From contig JAZAYU010000921.1 in assembly GCA_038501625.1 (NCBI GenBank), forward strand, positions 1 to 64,000: DNA of 64,000 nucleotides, given 5' to 3'. This document shows, piece after piece, positions 40,321-50,293 of this stretch. The DNA comes from Corbicula japonica. Taxonomy: Eukaryota > Mollusca > Bivalvia > Venerida > Cyrenidae. Every line of letters starts with the position of its first letter. Position 1 is the stretch's first letter. The translations under genes were made by a program, and so were the position numbers. The notes beneath the pieces are model-generated. The model made no database searches and was not told the DNA's origin. It saw nothing but the letters and a program-made list of their open reading frames with translations.

Positions 40321-42112
40321 CACCTAATACTATATCAGTTGCAATCTCATCTGTTTCACACGTTAAAGATTTCTTCTGACACTCATCATTCCAGTTAATG
40401 TTTATTTCGTTTAACAATGATAAATCGAAATCTTTTTCGGATTCATTTACGTTTGAATGAACACTTTCACCCTCATTTAAATTGTCCAGTGTAACTAAAT
40501 TGAAATCTAAATTACTAGCAATAACATTTAACTGAGTTTTAAGCAAATCTATTTGTCCTTTTTTAACCAAATCAATTGCCATATGGGCATTATCTATTAA
40601 CGATGAATTAGATAAATATACAATGGGTTCTTCTTCACACTCTAATTTCGGTTTCTTCTGTTTAATAGGAATCTCCATGTCATTTCTCCATTTCAACGGA
40701 TTGTTCATTTCATCCACGTTTTCACCACCGACACACCATTCATCACCTTCTTCTTCATAAAATTCTTCATCGCTGAATAAGGGAAATTTAATCTTTTCAA
40801 CTTGTGACCAACTTTCAGCATTCTTTATGCAGTGCTGCAATAGAAGAGTATTAGTTTGTTCTCTGTCAAAACCAGTTTCTTGAATTTTTCTTTTCTTCTT
40901 TTTACCAACTCGTATATCTCCACAAGTAGTTTCAAATATTGAAACTGAGACGATGCCTAAATGATTTATCACGACTGGTCCCTTTTTATTAAATTGTAAC
41001 ACTTCTTGCATTTCATTTTGGTTATTATTGATGATGAATGTTTTTGATGTTAGATATAAATCTTTCAGATAAATGGCATAACGGTCTATGTATTCGTTTA
41101 GTTTCGTTGTCAAATCAGCCTTATTAAATTCGTTAAAAATTGCTTTTAATATTCGAACGGATAATTTTGGATCTTTATTTTCTCTTCTTGGGTTCAACGG
41201 AACGACAAAACCCGGTTTGAATGCGAAATAACGAAATCCAAAAACGCGCTCCAAAGAAATAGCTAATATGTCTTGCATAAAAACTATATTTTTCAAATGA
41301 TTTTCAACAGTAATCCACCATGAAGTGTATCTTGCACTCAATGAGTTGTCACTTCTATTGATGACTGATCTTGCGAATGCACACATCTTTTGGTGAGTAC
41401 TTCTTAAAAGGGATTTCTCATTGGAAGGAAAATTTGTTTGTGAAAATGCGAAGTTTTCTTCACCTTCATCTTTGGCAATTTCTGTCAGTATGAAATCAAA
41501 ATCTTTCATAGATGTTATTCCCAAGAATCCTCTGATGATTGTAAACCATCGTTTCGCGTAAATTAAGTGTGAGTTAACATGCTGGAATAAATCAAAATTC
41601 TGAAGTTTTTGATGTTTGTTCAAATTCGCATTCGATTTACCAAAATGTTCATTGAAGTTGATGTGAGGAAATAGCGAATGTAACAAAACAGAGATTTTCG
41701 TTCTAACATCATTTTCGAAAGTTTTTCCACGAGTTTCCTCCTTCAAAAAACTTGCAATCTCATGTATAAATGCAAACGTTCCAAAGTGTTCTTTATCGTA
41801 AACACAAGAATGGTAAATTTCTCTCGCAACATATTCATTCATAATTTCAATCGTATATAACTCATCGGGTTTAGTTGGTAATGGTAACTGATGAAGTTCA
41901 TTTTCTTTCAGAAATGAAATTGCCGATGAACCAGGTTCGTTTCTTTCCATTGCAATTGTAATTGAACACATTGCATTTACAAAATCATAATCCGTTTTAA
42001 ATGTGTATACGCAAGTACATTCATCAGCTGTTCGTTTAGAGTTGTTAACTTGTCTCTTCCCTTGTAAAGTTTTCTTCACTTGATAACAATCTATTTTTGT
42101 TGGAAACAACAT
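40301..42112 (-). CDS. Hypothetical nuclear-looking protein, 603 residues
   Basis: Complete from ATG 42112. The first 380 residues look globular and helical. A Lys-rich patch near residue 400 (five consecutive basic residues then Arg-Lys) is a likely nuclear signal. The last 170 residues are acidic with two further basic clusters. There is no signal peptide or membrane span. It is divergent from the spliced gene at 42366, so about 250 bases serve both promoters. I do not recognise the family; a regulatory or DNA-related role is inference from the nuclear signal and acidic tail only. Confidence 0.75.
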   Translation of the reverse strand: MLFPTKIDCYQVKKTLQGKRQVNNSKRTADECTCVYTFKTDYDFVNAMCSITIAMERNEPGSSAISFLKENELHQLPLPTKPDELYTIEIMNEYVAREIYHSCVYDKEHFGTFAFIHEIASFLKEETRGKTFENDVRTKISVLLHSLFPHINFNEHFGKSNANLNKHQKLQNFDLFQHVNSHLIYAKRWFTIIRGFLGITSMKDFDFILTEIAKDEGEENFAFSQTNFPSNEKSLLRSTHQKMCAFARSVINRSDNSLSARYTSWWITVENHLKNIVFMQDILAISLERVFGFRYFAFKPGFVVPLNPRRENKDPKLSVRILKAIFNEFNKADLTTKLNEYIDRYAIYLKDLYLTSKTFIINNNQNEMQEVLQFNKKGPVVINHLGIVSVSIFETTCGDIRVGKKKKRKIQETGFDREQTNTLLLQHCIKNAESWSQVEKIKFPLFSDEEFYEEEGDEWCVGGENVDEMNNPLKWRNDMEIPIKQKKPKLECEEEPIVYLSNSSLIDNAHMAIDLVKKGQIDLLKTQLNVIASNLDFNLVTLDNLNEGESVHSNVNESEKDFDLSLLNEININWNDECQKKSLTCETDEIATDIVLGDGFSFI

Positions 42113-42271
42113 TTTAAAATGTGTGTTTCATGAAACCGGCAAATTTATATAATTGGTTTATTACTACAATAAACATTTATATATTTATATATATATTGAG
42201 TATAAAGTATTAATGTTAACTAGTTCTTATCTTTTCCTCAACCTTTGGGTTTATATAAAGAATATATAGCT

Positions 42272-42314
42272 CCGCCCATCACGTGACTTGTCTAGACGGA
42301 TACGTAGTATAAAA
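42272..42314 (+). promoter_or_regulatory. GC-box, E-box and TATA promoter
   Basis: CCGCCC (42272-42277), CACGTGACTT (42280-42289) and TATAAAA (42308-42314) precede the ATG at 42366 by about 50 bases. A second TATA-like TATATAAAG lies at 42251. The E-box with flanking ACTT matches the copies in the repeat arms and at 14161. Confidence 0.65.
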
Positions 42315-42365
42315 TGCACGCAGAACCATTTAACGGTCTTAAACCACAAAAGTATATCTAATTGA

Positions 42366-45300
42366 ATGGACCAAGAAGTTGGTTTAATTAAACATTTCGA
42401 TTTTAAATTAATCTTAAACTCTACAACTAAAATGAATAGTTTGAAAGGACTAAACTTGTGTTTTGATGATAATTTAGATGATGATTTTTACAACTCTTCG
42501 GAGGATGAGAATATTGATGATGAGACTGAAAATGAAAATTCGTTAGTCAGCAATGAGGAAGTTGATGAAGAGAAGAAAAATGGTAAGTTTATTATCTATC
42601 TATAATATAATGAAAGAAAAACAACTGATATATTTTTAACATTCGTTAATGTTAAAAAGTTTCGAATTATTAATAAAAAGTGAAACTTTGTTATAACAAT
42701 AGTGCTTACTAACACTAACAACTTTAACCAATAGACAAAACTCACTCTATTAACTAAACAGTTTTACCAAAACAACGGTTATACTTCTACAAGTTCTTTT
42801 AACTTTATTATTATAATGTACTGCGCATCTAAATATAAAGGGATTGTTTTGAGTATTGAAGGAAACGTAGGTTCGGGGAAAACAACAAGCTGTAAAGTAT
42901 TTGATAATGCGAATATTCCTGTTTCATTCGAACCAGTGGATGAATTTCAACGAATTGTAGGAACTAATACCAATCCGCTACTTGCTTTTTACGAAAAACA
43001 AGACGATCCGTTAACAACCGTTCTTTTCCAAAATCATGTTAAAACGGCTTTGGTGAAAAATTATTATAAATTTCTTAATTCCGTCAACGAAGATGCGCCG
43101 TTTGTAATTGGTGAAAGGTTGGACGTAAACTCCAATTTCCACATTTTTGCGTCTCAATTGGAATCAAAACTGCCCGTAGATGAATGGAATATGTTCAAAA
43201 ACGCATACCAATTGGACAATACGCCACCAGTTCATGGTATAGTGTTTTTGAATACTCCACCTGAGGAATGTTTAGCTAGGGTTCGATGTCGCGGTAGAAT
43301 GGAGGAAACCAATATTTCTTTGAGTTATTTGGAAGCGCTAGAAAGTCGACACGTTTCATACAAAGCTTATCTTGCTGAAAAGAAAGTTCCTGTGTTAAAT
43401 TTAGATTATAATTTGAAACACGCGGAGATGATTAAAAGAATTAAAAGTTTTGTGAATACCATAAAATACTGTAGTTAGAAAAAGTTTCATACACATTTCA
43501 AAAAATGTATAATACGCAGTTAAAATGGAAACAAACTACAAAAAATCAATGTTTTTTAAAGGAACTGTGATAGTTATACAAAAAAAGTTTTAAAATATTT
43601 TATTTCGTTATATTTATTGTTTAAAATGAACTTTTATTTCATTAATCTTGTGTTTGTAAAAACTATACAAATAAAATTTTTATGTTTATATGTGTTTTTT
43701 ATCCATATATTATTGATTTGTTTTACATTCTTAATGGTTATTTAACATTTTTACAGATGATTCCGTTGAACTGTTTGTATGTGAGAGTGAAAAAAATCAG
43801 TTCTTCAATGAAGATGAGGAGAACACCTTCAGTTTAAACGCCGATCAAGATGATGTTATTTATGAAGAAGAAAAGGAAGGTGAGGAAGATGAGAGTTTTG
43901 TAAAAAAATTGGAATCGGATAAAGATGATGAAAGTGAAATGGAAGAAGGTGAATGTGAGGAAAAGTGTACTACAATACCGAATGAAAAGGAACAAATGGA
44001 CGAACCTAATGTACAAATCAGTCCTTCAAAACATAAAATTGTAAAATCGGCAAAATCTGAGGAAGTGATTGTTTTGAAAGTAAAAAAATTAACTAACCCT
44101 ATACAACGGAATGCGGACAATGATTGTCAAACATTAAAGGGTGAACAAACTGATGAATCAAATGATGATGAGTATAGTGATAGCGAAACTGATGATGAGG
44201 ACAGTGATATGGAAACTGATACAAACAAGAAAAGACCATCTTCCGTAGTTTATAGTGTACGAAAGAACCCAACTAATAAATCCGCTGAAACTTGCAATGA
44301 TCAAAAAACGGTGTATGATGACTATGATCAACCTAAGAAATATAATGATGAAGACCAATATAACCCGCAACAATCCACCTATAAAAGAACGCGTTCCAAA
44401 GAACATGATGAGGAGTATCATCACCATCAAAAATCTAATGAACATAAAGGGGATTTTACGAAACATCATCAATATTCATACAAAAATGAATATTCAAACG
44501 AAAACTCAAAGCACCAAATCCAAACTACAGAGGAAGACAGTCGCAAACCCGGAAAATATATAAAGGGAAACAATCAGCATTTTGGACATTTCTATAAACC
44601 TAACAAACATTATTCTAACATGAAGAGACCGTTTCATAAAGGTGGTTACAGAACACAACCTTATTATAGAAATACGAATCGGGACAAATACCATCATTAC
44701 GAACACGAATCTGATTATAACAAATTCGACAACATGAGAAAAAACCCATTCTACAAAAGAACACCCAACAGAAATAGTTATGAGGAAAATGAATATTTTC
44801 AACGTGATTTGGAAATAGTGTTTCATGCATTGAAAAACGAACAATGTTTTACAAAAAGGGTGAGAGAATATTATCCTATAGAAGGTGAGAATTTTTATAC
44901 CAACTTACCAAATTTCCTGTCAACGTATCTAGGAGCTAGAGCCCTTGAGGAACTCAGCAATCCGAGAAATGAATATGAAATAAGAGGACTGTATGCGTAT
45001 TACACGAGAGTCGCCCTATTGGGGATAATCGTTGGAAGATACGTTTATATGAATGATATCGGATTGCCGCCAAATTATACTCCACCAGCCAATCTAAAAA
45101 TATCCAAAACCGATTTTGATGAAAGTGTAAAGAAGCTGTTTACGTTGTGTTCTACGCAACAAAACATCGAATTGAATGGAGAGTATAAGATGGGAGATGT
45201 GAATACAGCGACAACAAGCCACACCTCTTCATCATTGAAGGACCGAAAGTACAAGGAACCCGAGTCATACAAAACTTCGCAAAATTCAGATTACAGTTAC

Positions 45301-45546
45301 GACAAAAATGAATATTCGGAATATTACAAACAAAAAGGGAATCAAGAATGTAAAGACTCGTATAGCAAACAGACATACGATAGTTACTATACGAACAATT
45401 TTCAAACTCAATATTACATTAGTCAGAAACACGTTGAACGGTCTTCACGATCTGAAGAAACATCGGTAAATCATCATAAATCCAGCAAATTCAATATGTA
45501 CTCATCGGCTGGAAGATACCCCTACCCATCAGCGTCTCAATATTAA
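42366..45546 (+). CDS. Two-exon gene, about 668 residues, acidic and His/Tyr/Arg-rich
   Basis: Exon 1 (42366-42582, 217 bases) ends at a perfect GTAAGT donor (42583-42588). Exon 2 starts at 43757 after a TTTTTACAG acceptor. Joining at phase 1 keeps one open frame to the stop at 45546. Both exon ends encode similar acidic Glu/Asp-rich sequence, and the long frame of exon 2 has no ATG near its start, all of which supports splicing. The product has an acidic N-terminus (about 1-215), a long polar His/Tyr/Lys/Arg-rich region (about 230-410), one conserved-looking globular domain (about 415-515) and a Ser/Tyr-rich tail. Layout recalls herpesvirus RNA-processing regulators such as the ICP27/UL69 group, but I see no zinc-binding CHCC set, so no homology is claimed. 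Confidence 0.75.
42583..43756 (+). other. Inferred intron containing the kinase gene
   Basis: Bounded by GTAAGT and TTTTTACAG. Outside the nested kinase gene it is AT-rich, with no other frame. The acceptor polypyrimidine stretch is T-rich but short. Confidence 0.7.
42816..43478 (+). CDS. Deoxynucleoside kinase, 220 residues
   Basis: A P-loop G16-N-V-G-S-G-K22-T-T lies at the N-terminus. It is followed by F-E39-P40 where the substrate-binding Glu of this family sits, an E100-R101-L-D motif matching the catalytic E-R-S/D element, and a lid R155-V-R-C-R-G-R-x-E-E164. Length and motif order are those of the dNK/thymidine-kinase type 1-like family that phosphorylates deoxynucleosides, feeding dNTP supply. 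Herpesviruses and insects carry related enzymes. Substrate range cannot be read from the sequence. The gene lies wholly inside the inferred intron of the flanking gene, on the same strand, and must have its own transcript or arise from the unspliced one. Confidence 0.9.
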   Translation: MYCASKYKGIVLSIEGNVGSGKTTSCKVFDNANIPVSFEPVDEFQRIVGTNTNPLLAFYEKQDDPLTTVLFQNHVKTALVKNYYKFLNSVNEDAPFVIGERLDVNSNFHIFASQLESKLPVDEWNMFKNAYQLDNTPPVHGIVFLNTPPEECLARVRCRGRMEETNISLSYLEALESRHVSYKAYLAEKKVPVLNLDYNLKHAEMIKRIKSFVNTIKYCS

Positions 45547-45842
45547 CCTTGATTTTGTTTGCCAGAAAAACTGAACCAAATTTTTGTATCGTAGGTTTAA
45601 TTAAAAAACCATGTACTTATTTTTTACAAAACTGTGATTGTACAAATGTGTTCAAATTTCAAGAAAATTAACGGTGATATTTTTTTCTTTTTTCATGACA
45701 TGTGATTGTTTAGGTTGTAGTGTTTTTTGTTGTGTGAAAATTTTAAATGTTGTATCTAGTTATAATAGAAACAGTTTGTAGTTTTTTTTAGTTTTTAAAA
45801 AATAGAAAAAATGTTATGTTTAATTTGTATGAAAATATATAC

Positions 45843-45868
45843 ATTTTCTCGTAATATTGCGAGAAAAT
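45843..45868. repeat. Perfect hairpin with TAATATTG loop
   Basis: ATTTTCTCG (45843-45851) and CGAGAAAAT (45860-45868) pair perfectly around the 8-base loop TAATATTG. TATATA-type sequence lies on both sides. It could be a terminator-like or processing structure, or an origin element. Confidence 0.7.
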
Positions 45869-45876
45869 AGTTATAT

Positions 45877-45914
45877 ATGTGTGTGTTTGTGTGTGTGTGT
45901 GTGTGTGTTTGTGT
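45877..45914. repeat. TG dinucleotide microsatellite
   Basis: Alternating TG with two TTT interruptions, directly after the hairpin. Such tracts vary in length between isolates. Confidence 0.85.
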
Positions 45915-46132
45915 TATTGTACATAGATGCGGATTGTTAGGTTAACAATGATGTTTTTATGATAACTGCTTTTATTTGTACATTGTTTTGATGTATGATT
46001 GTGATTTTTACAAGAATTCCAAAGTTGGCAGAAAAATAACAATGAATTATTACGGGTATTACATATTTTTAGAAGCATTTACAATGATTTGTAATTTACA
46101 TGAAATAAAAAAACTACATGAAGTTTTATGTG

Positions 46133-48019
46133 TTACTCTTTATTTGCATGAGAAGTTATAGTATATTGTACATATTTCAATATTTGAGGATTGTTACTTA
46201 GCTGAACGTATTGATGTAACTTATCCTTTATAAAAGAACACATAGTTGTTCTTGCACATTGCATTTTTATATCGACATCAAAAAGTTTGAAAAAAGTGTG
46301 ATTAACAAACTCATAATTTTTAAAATCATCAGTCGACTTAAACAGAGTTTTGATGGGTATGAATTTCTGTCTAGCAAATAAACACTCCGTATAGTGTTTA
46401 TAAAATTGATGGACCACCGTTTTTGTGATCTCTTTCTTCTTCTGAACATCCTTTAAATCTATATACTTTCCATAGGACAGAGAAACAAACTCTTCGATTT
46501 TATCCTTGTACTTACTTAAGTTGATATCAATGATAGTGTTGTACGTAGAACCTTTCAAAAAATCACCCCTTTTCTGTTCATTAAACACAGACATTAATTC
46601 ATAGTAACTGAAATGAGTTTGAAAGAAACATATATCACATGTTGAAAATACCGATAGAGGGATAATATTCTTCAGCGTCTCTTCTTCTTCATCTTCATTG
46701 AAAACATTACTATCTGTGTTTATTCCTTCAATAACTTCCCCATCATCGTTTTGTTCCGTATCAGAATTAGTTTGATCTTCGTTAAGATCATCATCTAAAA
46801 TTACACTATTTGAGGAATTGTTTAAAGGTGAACTAGTGAATGTTGAGGAATAATCTGTGTTTTTTACTAAACTGATGGGTATTGGTATGTGCACTTTTCG
46901 GTTTATGTTAAAATTGTCGGTTTTTCTTTTTTTTGTAGGTATTTCATCCTCTTCTAAACACGAATTAATCAAATTGTTAATATATTTTTTTAATTCAAAA
47001 CAATGCAATCTAAGAATGTTTAACCGGTCGTCATGTTTGAACGTAGTTCTCCCTTGGTCCGTTTGTTGTACAATTAAACCTTCTTTGGATAGGAAGCCAT
47101 CACAATCTTCATAATTGCCAACATTTTTTTTCGAATCCGATAGTAATTTTTTCATACTTTCTTTAGTTTTGTTACAATTACAACCGTGTTTAGAATTTTT
47201 CTCCGTAACAAGAATCCTACCAGCCATAATATCCTCAAACAGTAAACCGTATGGATTTATTTCATATAGAAAACTGTTCTGCATTTTTTTGAGAAGTTGT
47301 GGTTCGTATCTATCACCTTCAATAACGCAATTATTTTGAAAGAAATGAAACGCAACATCTCTAGGAGAAACGACTTCCAATGTTAATCCTTCAATACTAA
47401 GTAAACATATCACAGCAACATCAATGATGGAATATATGGTGCATGGAATTGTATTGCAATAAAGATTTATTAATAAAGATCTTTGTTTATTAGGGTTCAT
47501 TCCAAAATGTTTACAAATGGAGCAAACGGGATCAAATTTATACTCGTTAACTTTTACTGAACTCCAATATTGTAAGTAACCTATAACAGCCAGTTCATAA
47601 ACCGTTTTATATTTATCGTCAAACAACAAACTAAATTGACGTTCATGTTCTGTAGAATCTTTAATGTTGGATATTATGTTCAATTTAGTATCAGCTGGAG
47701 AGGAAACCGCATTCAGCGTTTCTCTATCTAATCTAACAACATGAGTTATTTCTCTTCTGCATAAATGACATTTGTTACTAGTCAAACGCCCGTAACAATT
47801 TACGCATGAAATGTGTCCACACGAAAATAACGCATACATATTAGAGTCATCATTTTCGGTATCATTATAGCTTGGTCTACATTCACCATTACAATATAAT
47901 TCATTTTCTACCGTAGTAGTTTTTGGTGAATGGGGAATAACTAAATCAACATCCTCTTCATCTTCACCTAATGAAGATGAAGAATCATAACCATTTGGGT
48001 TACAAATAACACAATTCAT
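46133..48019 (-). CDS. RING-finger protein, 628 residues, probable E3 ubiquitin ligase
   Basis: The start is taken at ATG 48019; the open frame extends 19 codons upstream only from a GTG. Right after the start come C3-x2-C6, then about 60 acidic/Ser-rich residues with a further C-x3-C pair, then C67-x-H69-x2-C72-x2-C75-x8-C84-x2-C87. This is the C3HC4 RING order with an unusually long first loop. The rest contains a Cys/His-rich middle, an acidic Ser-rich linker (about 370-460) and a C-terminal helical region. RING proteins act as ubiquitin ligases and often counter host defence in large DNA viruses; the target here is unknown. Confidence 0.75.
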   Translation of the reverse strand: MNCVICNPNGYDSSSSLGEDEEDVDLVIPHSPKTTTVENELYCNGECRPSYNDTENDDSNMYALFSCGHISCVNCYGRLTSNKCHLCRREITHVVRLDRETLNAVSSPADTKLNIISNIKDSTEHERQFSLLFDDKYKTVYELAVIGYLQYWSSVKVNEYKFDPVCSICKHFGMNPNKQRSLLINLYCNTIPCTIYSIIDVAVICLLSIEGLTLEVVSPRDVAFHFFQNNCVIEGDRYEPQLLKKMQNSFLYEINPYGLLFEDIMAGRILVTEKNSKHGCNCNKTKESMKKLLSDSKKNVGNYEDCDGFLSKEGLIVQQTDQGRTTFKHDDRLNILRLHCFELKKYINNLINSCLEEDEIPTKKRKTDNFNINRKVHIPIPISLVKNTDYSSTFTSSPLNNSSNSVILDDDLNEDQTNSDTEQNDDGEVIEGINTDSNVFNEDEEEETLKNIIPLSVFSTCDICFFQTHFSYYELMSVFNEQKRGDFLKGSTYNTIIDINLSKYKDKIEEFVSLSYGKYIDLKDVQKKKEITKTVVHQFYKHYTECLFARQKFIPIKTLFKSTDDFKNYEFVNHTFFKLFDVDIKMQCARTTMCSFIKDKLHQYVQLSNNPQILKYVQYTITSHANKE

Positions 48020-48233
48020 TTTGTTATGAATGCTCTCAAAAACTTTTATTCTACAATTTTCAAACAAAACACACACACAGCATTAAAATATTATCATAAA
48101 TGCGAAAAAATACTAACAAGCATACATACATAAATATTTTTCAGTATCAAAAAAACGTTCATTAAGTTCATTTTTTGTTTGTGTTATCACGGGTATAAAC
48201 AAATATAGTTTCATAAAACACTCCAAAAACCCA

Positions 48234-49322
48234 CTAAGGTTTATATTGGACTGTGTTCACAGGTCTGTATTCATTTCTCAAACATTTATACAAGACAACA
48301 ACTAACGCGATAATTAAAAATGCTCCAATAATACCAGACATTATCATCAGACTAATTTCAATATGTGAAAATTTAGGTTTCTTGGTAGGATTCGTTGGAA
48401 GTTTTGGAGTATCATACATATGAGTAACGATTTTAACGTGTTTCTTGTAGTAGTCATCATCGTAAATGGTGGATTCTTTTGTCAATTTATTTTCTACAAA
48501 CTGCGTTATTACTGTAACAGTGTCCATCACTGGTGTATTAGAATCGTCTTCTTCTTTTTGTAGAAAACTGACATCATTTATCACCCTGTTAGTCGAGGTT
48601 GATTGAAATTTATCATAGAGTGAATGGAATATCGCTTCCTCCATATCTGCTTGTGGATACGTATATGTCGGTAAAGATGTTGCGATAGTTTCAGTCGTTG
48701 TTAATTTCGTTTCTTCAATGTTTATGTTCGTTGTTGAGACTGGTTGTTCTAAATCGCTTTCAACAAGTTCGTTATCTGCTGAATCCACATTTTGGTTTTG
48801 CGAAACTGACGGTAGAGTAGTTGTTTTCAAAACGACTGTAGACGCCTTTTGAGTTGAAGGTGGACTTGTCGGGTTAGTGTTAATTATTCCTTCGAAATTG
48901 AAGATATAAATTTGTTCAGAAGGCTTTGCTGGCAAAATACCACAATGCCACACACCATTTTGTAAGTAAAAAGCATTATCTATGATAATGGTTGTAGTGT
49001 TAATGTGAAGGTTTGTGAATTTCATAACGTTGTACAATGTAGTTACGAATGGGCCATATAGAGGAGCGTTTGGGTAGAAACTTTTTATCAACTCGCAAGC
49101 CATGTACAACAAATAATCCGATAAAGGTTTCATAGATGTTAGTTCACCTTTGAATCTTCGAATTGAAACGCAGGCCGTTTCTAAACCGTAAATGAAAACA
49201 CTAGCCATACCTGAGGGTATTTGTATCTCATACTTTCTAGCATCGTTATTGCATCCTGAACCTTGTGCACTTATAACATAACTAAGAACGATAACCCATA
49301 CAATTATTAATTTCATTTTCAT
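48234..49322 (-). CDS. Type I membrane glycoprotein, 362 residues
   Basis: A typical signal peptide (Lys-Met-Lys then about 14 hydrophobic residues, ending near Ala19-Gln-Gly) is followed by a Cys-containing ectodomain of about 130 residues. Next comes a long Ser/Thr/Pro-rich stalk with N- and O-glycosylation potential, one transmembrane helix (about 323-344) and an 18-residue basic cytoplasmic tail containing two Tyr. This is the layout of a virion envelope or cell-surface glycoprotein. I recognise no specific family. Promoter-like TA repeats lie just upstream (49391-49405). Confidence 0.8.
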   Translation of the reverse strand: MKMKLIIVWVIVLSYVISAQGSGCNNDARKYEIQIPSGMASVFIYGLETACVSIRRFKGELTSMKPLSDYLLYMACELIKSFYPNAPLYGPFVTTLYNVMKFTNLHINTTTIIIDNAFYLQNGVWHCGILPAKPSEQIYIFNFEGIINTNPTSPPSTQKASTVVLKTTTLPSVSQNQNVDSADNELVESDLEQPVSTTNINIEETKLTTTETIATSLPTYTYPQADMEEAIFHSLYDKFQSTSTNRVINDVSFLQKEEDDSNTPVMDTVTVITQFVENKLTKESTIYDDDYYKKHVKIVTHMYDTPKLPTNPTKKPKFSHIEISLMIMSGIIGAFLIIALVVVLYKCLRNEYRPVNTVQYKP

Positions 49323-49494
49323 ATTGTTTTAATGTAAATTTAAACAAAAAGCGTTACATAAAACTCTTTTTATAATGGTTTGTGATAATTATATATATAT
49401 ATATACACAATTTATGATTCTTATTAACATTAAAAATGTTAAAGAGAATGGAGGGTAGGCTCTCACTTCACCAAAATAGAAAAAATCATTCACT

Positions 49495-50136
49495 TTAAGT
49501 GTTATTTTCCGGTGTGTGTTGTATATCTCTCAATTGATCAACTTTACTATATGGTATACTAGAAATTTTGGTGGTTAGATTAACAGGTTCTCCAACATCA
49601 TCATATGTATTCATTATTTCTTCTAATGTTGATATGCTAGAGGATCGGTTTAATTTGCATTCGCCGGTGGATTCTTCTTCATCCACTGTAAAATCCAAAC
49701 TGAAATCTGAATAAGAAACGCTTTGAAAAAAATCATCCAACCCTTCCGTTAGTTCGCCGACTAATGCTTTTTTAGATTCTTCGCGCGTATGATATTTTTC
49801 TAAAGAATTCAGTAATTTATTAGTTTTACTCTCCGTTAAAGAATGTTTCGTTTTATGTTTCGTTAGTTTGTCAAAATTTCTCACCATATCAGTAGTTTTA
49901 TCATAATAATTGTTCTTAGCCTGTAAAAGTTGAAAAGCGGCTGGTAACATTTGAGCTTTTATTGCTGGATTTGAAGCGGACATATCTCGTATAGCTTTCA
50001 TATTGGTGGAACAACGATCCATGTGGATATACAATTTATACAAACCGTCGCCATCATTAGTTAGTTCAGATGGACTCGATTTCTGTTTCTTTTTATTTTC
50101 ACTTTTGGGAGAAACTCCAAACAATCGTTTCAACAT
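49495..50136 (-). CDS. Hypothetical protein, 213 residues
   Basis: The start is taken at ATG 50136; the frame extends 19 hydrophobic codons upstream from a GTG, which I regard as untranslated leader. The protein is polar with a basic N-terminus (Lys-rich, residues 12-20), a helical middle and an acidic Ser-rich C-terminal third. It has no cysteine motif or membrane span. It lies between two glycoprotein genes on the same strand. Function unknown. Confidence 0.7.
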   Translation of the reverse strand: MLKRLFGVSPKSENKKKQKSSPSELTNDGDGLYKLYIHMDRCSTNMKAIRDMSASNPAIKAQMLPAAFQLLQAKNNYYDKTTDMVRNFDKLTKHKTKHSLTESKTNKLLNSLEKYHTREESKKALVGELTEGLDDFFQSVSYSDFSLDFTVDEEESTGECKLNRSSSISTLEEIMNTYDDVGEPVNLTTKISSIPYSKVDQLRDIQHTPENNT

Positions 50137-50293
50137 AATTGTAAAAATATATATATAATAAATGATAACGTAGAAGGGGATAACTAAAACCACAAATAAC
50201 GAAAAATTATAAAGACTTTTAATGCGAATTTATACAATTAAATGTTTCGTTTGTTATGTTTCCATTCTAAAATTAAAACAGAGTTTGTTTTTC

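Larger units (their letters stand above)
45547..46132. other. Intergenic region with hairpin and TG repeat
   Basis: No credible gene: a 61-residue frame near 45976 lacks support. The stretch holds T-rich sequence after the spliced gene, a perfect 9-bp hairpin at 45843-45868, a TG dinucleotide tract at 45877-45914, and the 3' end of the opposing RING gene. Confidence 0.6.

Noticed and set aside
43834..44844. Several leftward hydrophobic frames opposite the second exon of the spliced gene
   Set aside because: They mirror the acidic and His/Tyr-rich coding sequence of the sense strand and lack promoters.
45976..46161. 61-residue rightward frame
   Set aside because: It overlaps the 3' end of the RING gene and has no promoter or coding signature.
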